Shown: positions 44,059 to 52,907, counted from the stretch's first letter. The stretch: 64,000 bases of DNA from Streptomyces sp. CB01881 (GCF_002953255.1 NZ_CP026498.1:6666436-6730435), one strand, 5' to 3'. Notes: a model not told the origin generated them from the sequence alone. Numbers and translations: made by a program.

Positions 44059-44586
44059 ATGCGCACCCCGCCCCGCCCCGTCGTCAAACGCACCGCGCGG
44101 GCGATCCTGCTGGAACTCGACCCGGACGACCCGCACGGCCCGGCCTCGATCGTGCTGATCAAGCGCACCAGGCCCGGCTCCCCGCACCCGTACTGGATCA
44201 CCCCGGGCGGCGGCGTCGAGCGCGGCGACCGCACCGTCGTCGACGCCCTGCACCGCGAGGTCGACGAGGAGCTCGGCGGCAAGGTGGTGGACGTCGTCCC
44301 CGCCTTCGTCGACACCGTCAGCCACACGCACCACGACGACGGCACCCTGCTCCACCCGCACGGGGTCAAGGTGCAGCACTTCTTCGCCTGCCGGCTCGCC
44401 TCGATGGACCTCGCACGGCGGCACGGGCCCGAGGTGGAGGAGCCCAACGGGGAGTACGAGGTGGTCCGGCTGCCCTTCACCCGGGAGGGCGTCACCTCGG
44501 TCAACGTCGTCCCGCCCAGCCTGCGCGCCTACCTGGCGGCCAACATCGAGGGCGTCCGGGCGCTCCTGGCCCCGGACCTCGGCTGA
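44059..44586 (+). CDS. Nudix hydrolase
   Basis: 175 residues. The Nudix region is YWITPGGGVERGDRTVVDALHREVDEELGG: the REVDEELG half is standard, but the first half has Asp for the usual Glu and one extra residue before the RE pair. Nudix enzymes hydrolyse nucleoside diphosphate-X compounds. A His-rich stretch SHTHHDDGTLLHPHGVKVQH follows. Long upstream in-frame sequence lacks a ribosome site; the chosen ATG follows GGAGGTCGCC. Confidence 0.85.
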   Translation: MRTPPRPVVKRTARAILLELDPDDPHGPASIVLIKRTRPGSPHPYWITPGGGVERGDRTVVDALHREVDEELGGKVVDVVPAFVDTVSHTHHDDGTLLHPHGVKVQHFFACRLASMDLARRHGPEVEEPNGEYEVVRLPFTREGVTSVNVVPPSLRAYLAANIEGVRALLAPDLG

Positions 44587-44595
44587 GCCCCGCGC

Positions 44596-44623
44596 GGCCG
44601 GGCGGCACGCCCGTCGCCCGGCC
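44596..44623. terminator. Hairpin between Nudix and flavohaemoglobin genes
   Basis: 9-bp arms GGCCGGGCG / CGCCCGGCC between the two converging genes. Confidence 0.5.
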
Positions 44624-44667
44624 CGGCGTTCAGCGCCCGCCGTCCAGCCGACCGTCCAGCCGGCTGT

Positions 44668-46410
44668 TCAGCCCGCCGCGAGGTCCCCCACCAGGTCGTG
44701 CCGGATCCGCTCCGCCGCCACGCCGGCCCGCAGCAGCACGCCGACCCCGCGCCGGACCATCGCGGCCGGCCCGCTGAGGTACGCGTCCCGGCCGGTCCAC
44801 GGCCCGAACCGGCCGACCACCTCCGGCAGTTCACCGGTCAGTGTCCCGCCGCCCGAGGCCCCGTGGCCGGACAGCACCGGGTGCACCGAGAGCCACGGAT
44901 GGCGCCCGGCCAGCGCGCGCAGCGCCTCCAGGTCGTACAACTCGGCGGCCTGCCGGGCGCCGTAGAAGACCTCCACCGACCGTCCGGCCGCGCCGTGCTC
45001 GGCCACCTCCTCGACCAGCGCGCGGATCGGCGCGATCCCGGTCCCCCCGCCCAGGCAGAGCAGGTCCGCGCCGGACGCGTGGTCGACCGTCATCGCGCCG
45101 GAGGCCGGGCCCAGCCGCAGCACGTCCCCGGGCGCGGCCCGGTGGACCAGCGCGTTGCTCACCCAGCCCGCCTGGACGGCCTTCACGTGGAAGGTCAGCA
45201 GGCCGTCCGGCCGGGGCGCGGTGGCGAAGGAGAAGTGCCGCCAGACCCGGGGCCACCAGGGCGTCTCCATGCTGGTGTACTGCCCGGCCCGGTAGGGGTA
45301 CGCCTGGTCGGGCCGGACGGTGATCACCGCGACGTCCCCGGTGCGGCGCTGGTGCCCGACCACCTCGCCCTGCCACCAGGGCGGCGAGGTACGGGCGGCG
45401 TCCTCGGCCGCCTCGATCATGATCGAGGAGACCAGCCGGTACACCCGGCGCCAGGCCAGCTCGGTGTCGGCGTCCCAGCGGCCGCCCGCGTACCGCGCCA
45501 GCGCCTGCACCAGGCACTCGCCCACCGGGCCGTAGTGGCCGGTCAGCGTGCCGTACCGGCGGTGGCCGCGGCCGAGCGCGCTCAGGTACGTCCGCAGGCC
45601 CTCCGGGTCGCCGGCGCTCCGGGCGGCCATCAGCAGCGCACGGAAGAGGCGGTCGCGCTGGACGTCCATGGCGGCCGGGAAGAGCGCGCGGACCTCGGGG
45701 TGGTGCAGGAAGATCAGCGCGTAGAAGTGCGCGGTGGCCCGGTCGGCGACCGGCTCCACCACCGCCAGACTGGCCCGGATCAGCTCGATGTCCCGCGCGG
45801 TGGGCGGCTGTTCGGCGGCGGTGCGCAGGTCGGGCACGGGCGTGGCGGCCTGCGCCGGACGGGCGCCGCCGAGGGTCTGCAGCGCCCAGGCCCGGCTCCA
45901 GTTGTCGCCCGGTCCGGCCCAGTTGAGGCCGGGCGCGTGGGTGAACAGCGGCTCGATCACGGGGGTGGGCGGCCCGGCGGGCGTGGACGGCGCCGGAACG
46001 GCGGGCGGCCCGGCCGGTGGGTCGGGGATCGCCACCCGTACCGGGGCGGCGACCGGGGCCGTCGCGACCAGGCCGACGGGGGCGGGGAGCCCGGACGGCG
46101 GCGGAAGGTCCGGCGGGTCCAGCGGCATCGGCGGGAGCACCGTCACGGCGCCCGCCCCGGGAGCCGGAGCAGCCGCCGGCGCGGCGCCCCGGGCCGCGAG
46201 CGACGCGAGGTCCGCGGCCGGGGCCTGCGGCATGCTGTCCGGCGCGACGTCCGGCAGACCGCCCGGTGCAACGGCCTGCGGGATGTCCTGTGCGGGGTCC
46301 TGCGCGATGCCCGGCGTGGTTTCCGGCGCGGGGCCCGGCATCCCGGGGACGGCCGCGACGCCCGCCGAGCCGTGCCCGCTACGGACCAGAAGTGTTCTGC
46401 GGGACTTCAC
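44668..46410 (-). CDS. Flavohaemoglobin-like protein with long Pro/Ala N-terminal extension
   Basis: About 580 residues from GTG (VKSRRTLLV); other starts up to ~20 codons upstream are possible. The first ~200 residues are Pro/Ala/Gly/Asp low complexity. Residues ~220-345 are a globin: B10 Tyr in AHFYALIF and proximal His in LGRGHRRYGT. They are followed by a FAD domain (RHFSFATAPRP) and a NAD domain (CLGGGTGIAPIRALVEEV, YLSGPAAMVRRG). Flavohaemoglobins turn nitric oxide into nitrate with NAD(P)H. Ordinary members start right at the globin, so the extension is unusual; it may be a flexible tether or a spurious N-terminus. Confidence 0.8.
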   Translation of the reverse strand: MKSRRTLLVRSGHGSAGVAAVPGMPGPAPETTPGIAQDPAQDIPQAVAPGGLPDVAPDSMPQAPAADLASLAARGAAPAAAPAPGAGAVTVLPPMPLDPPDLPPPSGLPAPVGLVATAPVAAPVRVAIPDPPAGPPAVPAPSTPAGPPTPVIEPLFTHAPGLNWAGPGDNWSRAWALQTLGGARPAQAATPVPDLRTAAEQPPTARDIELIRASLAVVEPVADRATAHFYALIFLHHPEVRALFPAAMDVQRDRLFRALLMAARSAGDPEGLRTYLSALGRGHRRYGTLTGHYGPVGECLVQALARYAGGRWDADTELAWRRVYRLVSSIMIEAAEDAARTSPPWWQGEVVGHQRRTGDVAVITVRPDQAYPYRAGQYTSMETPWWPRVWRHFSFATAPRPDGLLTFHVKAVQAGWVSNALVHRAAPGDVLRLGPASGAMTVDHASGADLLCLGGGTGIAPIRALVEEVAEHGAAGRSVEVFYGARQAAELYDLEALRALAGRHPWLSVHPVLSGHGASGGGTLTGELPEVVGRFGPWTGRDAYLSGPAAMVRRGVGVLLRAGVAAERIRHDLVGDLAAG

Positions 46411-46585
46411 CGCAACGTTTCGAGTACCCAAGAGAATCGTTTCGCCTCCGGCCGGCCTGCGCCACCACCTGGCTTGTCTCCACTGACGCCTAGGCAGCGT
46501 GGCACGCCCGAAGTACTCATCCGACAAATCGCGTGAAGCCCGGACACCCGCCCTCCGCACGCGCTACTCTCGCTCGATCTGCGGT

Positions 46586-46617
46586 CGCCTTGCGTGGCAT
46601 CACGGCCACGCAAGGCG
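46586..46617 (-). terminator. Terminator of the 2-oxoacid dehydrogenase operon
   Basis: Perfect 13-bp stem CGCCTTGCGTGGC / GCCACGCAAGGCG, 12 bases beyond the E2 stop. Confidence 0.82.
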
Positions 46618-46629
46618 ATCATCCGCAGG

Positions 46630-47949
46630 TCACAGCTGGCGCAACAGCATCCCCGGCTGCTCGACGCAGTCCGCCACGAAGCGCAGGAAGCCGCCCGCCG
46701 TGCCGCCGTCGCAGACCCGGTGGTCGAAGGTGAACGACAGCTGGGTCACCTCGCGCACCGCCAACTCGCCCTGGTGGACCCAGGGTTTGCCGACGATCCG
46801 ACCGACCCCGAGCATCGCCGCCTCGGGGTGGTTGAGGATCGGGGTCGAGCCGTCCACGCCGAACACCCCGTAGTTGTTCAACGTGAACGTCCCGCCGGTG
46901 AGTTCGGCCGGCGTCAGCGATCCCACCCGGGCCGCCTCGGTCAACCGGCCCAGCTCCGCACCGAGTTGCTCAGTGGAGAGCAGCTGGGCGTCCCGCACCA
47001 CCGGGACGACGAGGCCGCGTTCGCCCTGCGCGGCGAAGCCCAGGTGCACCGCGGAGTGCCGCAGGATGCCGGAACCGTCCTCCGTCACACTGGAGTTGAG
47101 CTCGGGGAAGCGCGCCAGCGCGACCGTGCAGATCCGCGCGAGCAGCGCCAGCACGCTCACCTTCGGCCCCGGGGTGGCATTCAACTGCCTTCGCAACGCC
47201 ATCAGTTCGGTGGCATCGGCGTCCACCCAGCAGGTCGCCGCCGGGATCTCCCGGTGGCTGCGGGTGAGCTTCTCGGCCACCGCCCGGCGCAGCCCGCGCA
47301 GCGGGACGACGCCCTCCACGGCGGCCGCCGGTGCCGGTGCGGCCGGCGCGGCGGGCACGGCCCGCGCCGCGACCGCCCGTTCGACGTCCGCACGCAGGAT
47401 CAGCCCGTCCGGGCCGCTGCCGGTGACCGACAGCAGGTCGATCCCCTGCTCCCGGGCCGCCCGCCGCACCAGCGGCGAGATCACCGGCACGACCACCGGA
47501 GCCACCGGAGCCGCAGGTGCCACCGGGGCAGCCGGAGCAGCCGGAGCAGCCACGGCAGCGGAAACGGCGGCGGAAACGGCCGGCACCCCCACCCGCCGCC
47601 GCCGGCCGCCCCGGTCCGGCTCCGCGACGCCGTACCCGACCAGCGGCCGCTCCACCTCACCGGCGAGCGGCCTCGCGACGAGCGGCTGCTCGCCCTCCCC
47701 GGGCGCCACCGCGACGGTCACCAGCGGCGCGCCGACCGCCACCTCCTCGCCCGGCTCGCCGTACCGGGCGGTGACCACCCCGCCGTACGGGCAGGGCACC
47801 TCGACCACGGCCTTGGCCGTCTCCACCTCCACCACCGGCTGGTCGACCGCGATCACGTCGCCGACCTCGACCATCCAGCGGACCACCTCCGCCCCGGTGA
47901 GGCCCTCACCGAGGTCGGGCAGGGTGAACTCGCGCACGACGGGCATCAT
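46630..47949 (-). CDS. bkdC: Branched-chain 2-oxoacid dehydrogenase E2 (dihydrolipoyl acyltransferase)
   Basis: 439 residues from ATGATG behind GGGAGGAC. One lipoyl domain (FTLPDLGEGLTGAEVVRW, lipoyl Lys in VETAKAVVEV), an Ala/Pro linker, the peripheral E1/E3-binding domain (VISPLVRRAAREQGIDL) and the acyltransferase domain ending with active-site DHRVCDGG. It moves the acyl group from E1 to CoA. The third gene of the E1alpha-E1beta-E2 operon, with a 2-base gap after E1beta. No E3 gene adjoins, so lipoamide dehydrogenase is shared. The branched-chain specificity is inferred from the E1 pair and the Lrp regulator. Confidence 0.9.
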   Translation of the reverse strand: MMPVVREFTLPDLGEGLTGAEVVRWMVEVGDVIAVDQPVVEVETAKAVVEVPCPYGGVVTARYGEPGEEVAVGAPLVTVAVAPGEGEQPLVARPLAGEVERPLVGYGVAEPDRGGRRRRVGVPAVSAAVSAAVAAPAAPAAPVAPAAPVAPVVVPVISPLVRRAAREQGIDLLSVTGSGPDGLILRADVERAVAARAVPAAPAAPAPAAAVEGVVPLRGLRRAVAEKLTRSHREIPAATCWVDADATELMALRRQLNATPGPKVSVLALLARICTVALARFPELNSSVTEDGSGILRHSAVHLGFAAQGERGLVVPVVRDAQLLSTEQLGAELGRLTEAARVGSLTPAELTGGTFTLNNYGVFGVDGSTPILNHPEAAMLGVGRIVGKPWVHQGELAVREVTQLSFTFDHRVCDGGTAGGFLRFVADCVEQPGMLLRQL

Positions 47950-47951
47950 CC

Positions 47952-48950
47952 TCAGTCCTCCCACTGCAGCCGGGCGACCGCGTCCAGGATCCGGTCCACC
48001 CCGGGCAGGTGGTGGTGCTCAAGCATGGGCGGCGGGTAGGGGATGTCGAAGCCGGTGACCCGCAGCACCGGGGCGGCCAGGTGGTGGAAGCAGCGCTCGG
48101 TGACCCGGGCGGCGATCTCCGCGCCGGTGCCGCCGAAGCCGCTCGCCTCGTGCACCACCACGGCCCGGCCGAGGGAGCGGACCACCCGGCAGACCGTCTC
48201 GTCGTCGAACGGCACCAGGGTGCGCAGGTCCAGCACCGCGAGGTCCCAGCCCTCGGCCTTCGCCGCCTCGGCCGCCTCCAGGCAGACCGGCAGCGAGGGC
48301 CCGTAGGTGATCAGCACCGCGGACGTCCCGGTGCGCCGCAGCACGGCCTGGCCGATCGGCTCGACCGGCGCCGACGGGTCGAACCCGTCCTTGCCCCAGT
48401 AGAGCCGCTTGGGCTCCAGGAAGACCACCGGGTCGTCGGAGGCGATCGAGGCCCGCAGCAGCCCGTACGCGTCGGCCACCGTGGCGGGGGTGACCACGTG
48501 CAGGCCGGGGGTGGCGGTGTAGTACGCCTCGGAGGCGTCGCTGTGGTGCTCGACGCCGCCGATCCCGCCGCCGTAGGGGATCCGGACGGTGATCGGCAGC
48601 GGGAGCCTGCCGGCCGTGCGGTTGCGCATCTTGGCGACGTGCGAGAAGAGCTGCTCCAGCGCCGGGTAGGCGAAGGCGTCGAACTGCATCTCCACCACCG
48701 GGCGCAGCCCGTACATCGCCATGCCGATCGCGGTGCCGAGGATGCCCGCCTCGGCCAGCGGGGTGTCCAGGCAGCGGTCCGGGCCGAACTCGGCGGTCAG
48801 CCCGTCGGTGATCCGGAAGACGCCGCCGAGCGCGCCGACGTCCTCGCCGAGCACGTGTACGGCCGGGTCCTCGCGCAGGGAGTCGCGCAGCGCCGCGTTG
48901 AGCGCCTGCGCCATGGTGGCGGTGCGCGAGGAGACAGCTGTCTGGTTCAT
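47952..48950 (-). CDS. bkdB: 2-oxoacid dehydrogenase E1 component, beta subunit
   Basis: 332 residues (MNQTAVSSRTATMAQALNAAL). E1beta landmarks: HVLGEDVGALGGVFRIT, DTPLAEAGILGTAIGMA, FAYPALEQLFSHVAKMR, DPVVFLEPKRLYW and LDLRTLVPFDDETV. It pairs with E1alpha to decarboxylate branched-chain 2-oxo acids, supplying iso- and anteiso-starters for fatty acids and polyketides. Its ATG overlaps the E1alpha TGA (ATGA), so the two are translationally coupled. Confidence 0.93.
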   Translation of the reverse strand: MNQTAVSSRTATMAQALNAALRDSLREDPAVHVLGEDVGALGGVFRITDGLTAEFGPDRCLDTPLAEAGILGTAIGMAMYGLRPVVEMQFDAFAYPALEQLFSHVAKMRNRTAGRLPLPITVRIPYGGGIGGVEHHSDASEAYYTATPGLHVVTPATVADAYGLLRASIASDDPVVFLEPKRLYWGKDGFDPSAPVEPIGQAVLRRTGTSAVLITYGPSLPVCLEAAEAAKAEGWDLAVLDLRTLVPFDDETVCRVVRSLGRAVVVHEASGFGGTGAEIAARVTERCFHHLAAPVLRVTGFDIPYPPPMLEHHHLPGVDRILDAVARLQWED

Positions 48951-50089
48951 CGGTCGTGCACCTCGGCCTCGGCGGCCAGCTCGGCGGACAACTGGGCGGC
49001 CTGCTCGCGCAGTTGCGGGGTGGGCTCGGCGTACACGTGGGCGAACAGGGCCATCGGGTCCAGTTCGGCGTCGGCGTGGAACTCGGCCCGCATCCGGGCC
49101 GCCAGCGCCTCCGCCTCCTCGGCCGCCTCCTGCACCAGTGCGTCGTCCAGCACGCCGAGGGCGCGCAGGTCGCGTTCCATCAGCAGGATCGGGTCGTGCT
49201 CCCGCCAGGCCGCCACCTCGGCGTCGTCCCGGTAGCGGGTGGCGTCGTCGGCGTTGGTGTGCGCCTCGGCCCGGTAGGTGAGCGCCTCGACGAGGGTCGG
49301 GCCGCCGCCGGTCCGGGCCCGCTCGACGGCCTCGGAGAGCACGCCGTGCACGGCGGGCGCGTCGTTGCCGTCCACCAGCCGGCCCGGCATGCCGTAGCCG
49401 ACGGCCTTGTGGGCCAGGCTGGGCGCGGCCGACTGCGCGGTGAGCGGGACGGAGATCGCGTACCCGTTGTTCTGCACCAGGAAGACGACGGGGGCCCGGA
49501 GCACCGCGGCGAAGTTCAGCGCCTCGTGGAAGTCGCCCTCGCTGGTGCCGCCGTCGCCGAGCAGCGCCAGCGCGACGACCGGCTCGCCGGCGAGCTTCGC
49601 GGCGTGCGCCAGCCCGACGGCGTGCGGGGCCTGGGTGGCCAGCGGGGTGCAGAGCGGGGCGGTGCGGGTCGCGCGGGGGTCGTACCCGGTGTGGGCGTTG
49701 CCGCGCAGCAGGGTGAGCGCCTCCAGCGGGTCGACCCCGCGGGAGACCACCGCGAGGGTGTCGCGGTAGCTGGGGAACAGCCAGTCGCGCTCGCCGAGCG
49801 CCAGCGCGGCGGCGACCTGGCAGGCCTCCTGGCCGGTGGAGGCCGGGTAGACGGCGAGCCGGCCCTGCTTGGTCAGGGTGGTGGCCTGCTGGTTGTAGCG
49901 GCGGCCGACCACCAGGCGGCGGTACAGCTCGCGCAGCAGCGCGGGGTCGTACTTCTCCAGCTCGGGAGTTCCGAGCACGCGGACCGGCGAGGCGTCCGGG
50001 AGCAGCGGTGCCGGATCGGTGCGCGGGGCGGTCGCCCCGGGCAGCCAGCCGGGTACCGCCGTGCGGTGTCTGTGGTCGAGAACGGTCAT
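48947..50089 (-). CDS. bkdA: 2-oxoacid dehydrogenase E1 component, alpha subunit
   Basis: 380 residues. TPP-binding motif GDGGTSEGDFHEALNFA ... VVFLVQNNGYAIS and LVEALTYRAEAHTNADDATRYR. First gene of the operon E1alpha-E1beta-E2. The mid-size E1alpha with a separate E1beta and E2, and the divergent Lrp-type gene, match the branched-chain dehydrogenase (bkd) locus of Streptomyces better than pyruvate dehydrogenase. Transcription probably starts in the 149-base spacer to the Lrp gene. Confidence 0.9.
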   Translation of the reverse strand: MTVLDHRHRTAVPGWLPGATAPRTDPAPLLPDASPVRVLGTPELEKYDPALLRELYRRLVVGRRYNQQATTLTKQGRLAVYPASTGQEACQVAAALALGERDWLFPSYRDTLAVVSRGVDPLEALTLLRGNAHTGYDPRATRTAPLCTPLATQAPHAVGLAHAAKLAGEPVVALALLGDGGTSEGDFHEALNFAAVLRAPVVFLVQNNGYAISVPLTAQSAAPSLAHKAVGYGMPGRLVDGNDAPAVHGVLSEAVERARTGGGPTLVEALTYRAEAHTNADDATRYRDDAEVAAWREHDPILLMERDLRALGVLDDALVQEAAEEAEALAARMRAEFHADAELDPMALFAHVYAEPTPQLREQAAQLSAELAAEAEVHDR

Positions 50090-50124
50090 CTCGGGGCACC
50101 TCCAGGGGTGGCGGGGGCTCCCTA

Positions 50125-50184
50125 CCGATTGTTCGGTCGTCTGTTCATCTTGACCAGAAGCGTGACAAGGTGCTGGACAATCGG
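50125..50184. promoter_or_regulatory. Spaced inverted repeat between bkd operon and Lrp gene
   Basis: CCGATTGT at 50125-50132 and ACAATCGG at 50177-50184, 44 bases apart. Lrp/AsnC proteins bind several half-sites and wrap DNA, so widely spaced arms suit them. Confidence 0.45.
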
Positions 50185-50238
50185 CCCGGGCGGCGGTCGA
50201 CTGGTGGCAGTGCGTCCAATCAGTGAGGGTGGGGGGTC

Positions 50239-50700
50239 ATGTCGGCTGAACAGACGTCCAGACTCGACCGTGTCGACCGGGCGATCCTGCGGCTGTTGCA
50301 GCAGGACGGTCGCGCCTCGATCCGCTCGGTGGCCGAGCGGGTGCACGTGTCCCGGGCGAATGCGTACGCCCGGATATCCAGGATGGTCGAGGACGGCGTC
50401 ATCCGCGGCTTCACCGCCCGGGTCGACCACGAGAAGGCAGGTCAGGGCGCGTCCGCGTACGTCACCCTGAAGATCGTCCAGAACTCCTGGCGGACGGTCC
50501 GCGAGCAGTTGCTGGCCCTGCCCGGGGTCGCCCACATCGCACTGGTCGGCGGTGACTTCGACGTGCTGCTGCTGGTGCACACCGCCGACAACCACGCCCT
50601 GCGGGAGCTGGTCCTGGGCAGCATCCAGTCCATCCCGCAGGTGCTCGGCACCCGCACGATGCTGGTCTTCGAGGAGACCGACCAGGTCCCCCCGGACTGA
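50239..50700 (+). CDS. bkdR: Lrp/AsnC-family regulator (BkdR-like)
   Basis: 153 residues. N-terminal HTH (LDRVDRAILRLLQQDGRASIRSVAERVHVSRANAYARISRM) followed by the RAM ligand domain (VTLKIVQNSWRTVREQLLALPGV, GGDFDVLLLVHT). Divergent from the bkd operon, the arrangement known for BkdR regulators, which sense branched-chain amino acids and control branched-chain catabolism. ATG follows a GTGGGGGG run. Target assignment rests on position. Confidence 0.87.
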   Translation: MSAEQTSRLDRVDRAILRLLQQDGRASIRSVAERVHVSRANAYARISRMVEDGVIRGFTARVDHEKAGQGASAYVTLKIVQNSWRTVREQLLALPGVAHIALVGGDFDVLLLVHTADNHALRELVLGSIQSIPQVLGTRTMLVFEETDQVPPD

Positions 50701-50707
50701 ACGGGGC

Positions 50708-51292
50708 CTACCGCGCCCGCAGCCCGTCGAACGCCAGGTGGACCACCGCGTCCGCGACGCCGTCGGCCGCCTTGAGGCCCGGCCGGTACCACTCCACGAT
50801 CGAGTTGATCATGCCGAAGAGCAGCCTGGTGGCCAGCCGGGGCTCGACGTCCGCCCGCAGGGCGCCGTCCGCGACGGCCGCCCGCAGCAGCTCGGCGACC
50901 TGGTGGTCGAACTCCCGGCGCCGCTCCAGCGCCCACTGCTCGGTGGCCGTGTTGCCGCGCACCCGCAGCAGCAGGGTGACGTACGGCAGCTCCGCCAGCA
51001 GCACCTCGGCGGTCCGCCGCACCACGTGCTCCAGCCTCTCCACGGCCGGCCCCGCCACCGCGGCCGGCTCGGCGAGGATGCCGAACAACCCGTCCAGCGC
51101 CCGCCCGACGGCGAGCCGGAGCAGCTCCTCCTTGCCGCGCACGTGGTGGTAGATCGAGGACTTGGAGATGCCCGCCGCCCGCGACAGGTCCTCCATCGAG
51201 GTCCCGTCGTATCCGCGCTCGTTGAAGACGTCGACGGTCACCGCGAGCAGCGACTCCACGGTGTAGGCGGTGCGCGTGGTGTGATCGGCCAT
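50708..51292 (-). CDS. TetR-family regulator, probable PaaR-like
   Basis: 194 residues. N-terminal HTH VESLLAVTVDVFNERGYDGTSMEDLSRAAGISKSSIYHHVRGKEELL, then a helical ligand domain typical of TetR proteins. Convergent with the Lrp gene and divergent from the membrane protein gene. PaaN, coded 1.6 kb away, has a TetR-style palindrome in its promoter, so control of phenylacetate catabolism with phenylacetyl-CoA as ligand is a reasonable inference. Confidence 0.83.
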   Translation of the reverse strand: MADHTTRTAYTVESLLAVTVDVFNERGYDGTSMEDLSRAAGISKSSIYHHVRGKEELLRLAVGRALDGLFGILAEPAAVAGPAVERLEHVVRRTAEVLLAELPYVTLLLRVRGNTATEQWALERRREFDHQVAELLRAAVADGALRADVEPRLATRLLFGMINSIVEWYRPGLKAADGVADAVVHLAFDGLRAR

Positions 51293-51369
51293 CCTCCGAG
51301 TATCCCCGCCCCCGCCCGGCCGGGTGCGCCCGGGTCGGCCGGTACCGGACGGCGGTGACGCCGCACCGG

Positions 51370-51425
51370 GTTGGTCCACACCAACCGGACGGCCGCACGC
51401 TCTAGAATTCGGCGGACGATCGTCC
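51370..51425. promoter_or_regulatory. Two palindromes in the TetR / membrane-protein spacer
   Basis: GTTGGT-CCAC-ACCAAC at 51370-51385 and the perfect palindrome GGACGATCGTCC at 51414-51425, both in the 153-base divergent promoter. Either could bind the TetR protein; they differ from the site upstream of paaN. Confidence 0.45.
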
Positions 51426-51445
51426 AAGGCCAGCAGGGTGGGAGC

Positions 51446-52714
51446 ATGAGCGCAATACCGGCAGTCGCCTCCGACGTGCCCGAGCAGCGCAGCGACGAAC
51501 CGGGAACCGGGGCGGAGGCCGGCTGGCGCGGGCGGGTCCGCGCCCTCGTGCTCCGCTTCGGGCCGGCCGTCTGGTGCTACGCGGTCCTCAAGCTGCTCGG
51601 CTTCACCGTCTTCATGAAGCTGCTCTCCTTCTCCGGCGACTACGTCAAGAAGCACCCCCGCTTCGGCGGGGGCGCCAACCCGTGGGACGTGCTGGCCAGC
51701 TGGGACGGCTGGTGGTACCAGCAGATCGCCGAGTCCGGCTACCACCCGGCGCTGATCCCGGTCCCCAACGGCCTCCCCGGCTTCACCATCGAGCAGAACT
51801 CGGCCGCCTTCTTCCCGCTCTACCCCGGCCTGATGCGGCTGGTCTCGGACACCACCGGGCTCGGCCTGTACGGCGCCGGGATGCTGGTCTCGGTGGTGGC
51901 CTCGCTGTTCGCCGCCGCCGGCATCTACGCCGTGGTGGACCGGATGGCGGGGCAGCGGGCCGGCGTGATCGCGGCCGGGCTCTGGGCGATCGCCCCGGGC
52001 TCGGGCGCCGAGTGGGCCGTCTACTCCGACTCGCTGTTCGTCGCGCTGGCCGCCTGGGCCTGCTACTGCGTGATGAGCAGGCAGTGGGTCGCGGCAGGCG
52101 TGATCGCCCTGGTCGCGGGGCTCAACCGGCCGACCGCGGCGGCCCTGATCGGCGCCGTCGGCCTGGCCGCGCTGGTCGAGCTGTTCCGGCGGGAGAGCGG
52201 CGTCGTCCGCCCGCTGGCCGCGATGCTGCTGGCCCCGCTCGGGCTGCTCGGCTACGTCGGCTGGGTCGGCTGGCGGGTGGACGACTGGGGCGGCTACTTC
52301 AAGCTCCAGCACGACGCCTGGCTGCACTACTTCGACTTCGGCCAGGGCACCTTCTACGCGATCCGCGGGGTGCTGCTGGGCCGGACGGACTACCCGTTCG
52401 CCTGGCCGACGACCGACCTGCTGGCCACCCTGATCGTGCTCACCCTGCCGGTGCTGATCGTGCTGCTGGTCCGGCTCCGCCCGCCGCTGGTGCTGACCGC
52501 CTACACCCTGGCCACCATCGTCTCGGTGCTCGGCAGCCTGGGCATCTTCGGCAACACCTCGCGCTACCTGCTGCCGGCGTTCCCGCTGCTCATCGCGCTG
52601 GCGGTGGCGATGCGCAAGCTCAGCTGGCCGGTGCTGGCCGCGGTGCTCGGCACCGGTGCGCTGGCCTCCGGCTGGTACGGCGGGTACGTGATCTTCGAGC
52701 TGGGCATCCCGTAG
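51446..52714 (+). CDS. Polytopic mannosyltransferase-like membrane protein
   Basis: 422 residues, about ten transmembrane helices. A short soluble N-terminus precedes the first helix. The first extracytoplasmic loop has WDVLASWDGWWYQQIAESGY, an Asp-Gly-Trp-Trp-Tyr pattern seen in GT-C polyprenol-sugar transferases of the PIG-V/mannosyltransferase type, followed by SAAFFPLYPGLMRL. It probably transfers a sugar from a lipid carrier outside the membrane; donor and acceptor are unknown. ATG behind GGTGGGAGC. Confidence 0.75.
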   Translation: MSAIPAVASDVPEQRSDEPGTGAEAGWRGRVRALVLRFGPAVWCYAVLKLLGFTVFMKLLSFSGDYVKKHPRFGGGANPWDVLASWDGWWYQQIAESGYHPALIPVPNGLPGFTIEQNSAAFFPLYPGLMRLVSDTTGLGLYGAGMLVSVVASLFAAAGIYAVVDRMAGQRAGVIAAGLWAIAPGSGAEWAVYSDSLFVALAAWACYCVMSRQWVAAGVIALVAGLNRPTAAALIGAVGLAALVELFRRESGVVRPLAAMLLAPLGLLGYVGWVGWRVDDWGGYFKLQHDAWLHYFDFGQGTFYAIRGVLLGRTDYPFAWPTTDLLATLIVLTLPVLIVLLVRLRPPLVLTAYTLATIVSVLGSLGIFGNTSRYLLPAFPLLIALAVAMRKLSWPVLAAVLGTGALASGWYGGYVIFELGIP

Positions 52715-52733
52715 GCCGCGGCCGAAGACTCCT

Positions 52734-52766
52734 ACGGGGGCGCGTCCACTCCGGACGCGCCCCCGT
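52734..52766 (+). terminator. Terminator after the mannosyltransferase-like gene
   Basis: Perfect 14-bp stem ACGGGGGCGCGTCC / GGACGCGCCCCCGT, 20 bases after the stop. Confidence 0.88.
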
Positions 52767-52849
52767 CCGTTTCCCCGGCTCCGGCCCCTGCTCCGGAACC
52801 CCGTCCGGAACCCGTCCGGAACTCCGGTCGGGCATACCCTCTTGAGCCG

Positions 52850-52863
52850 ACCGATCGTTCGGT
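52850..52863 (+). promoter_or_regulatory. TetR-type operator upstream of paaN
   Basis: ACCGATCGTTCGGT, arms ACCGA / TCGGT with a 4-base spacer, 45 bases before the paaN start. The A-C-C-G-A..T-C-G-G-T layout is the usual one for TetR-type paa regulators. Just upstream lie short CCGTCCGGAAC repeats. Confidence 0.6.
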
Positions 52864-52907
52864 TACTCTGTGACGTGTCCCGTCCTCCCCTCTGAGGAGC
52901 GCACACC

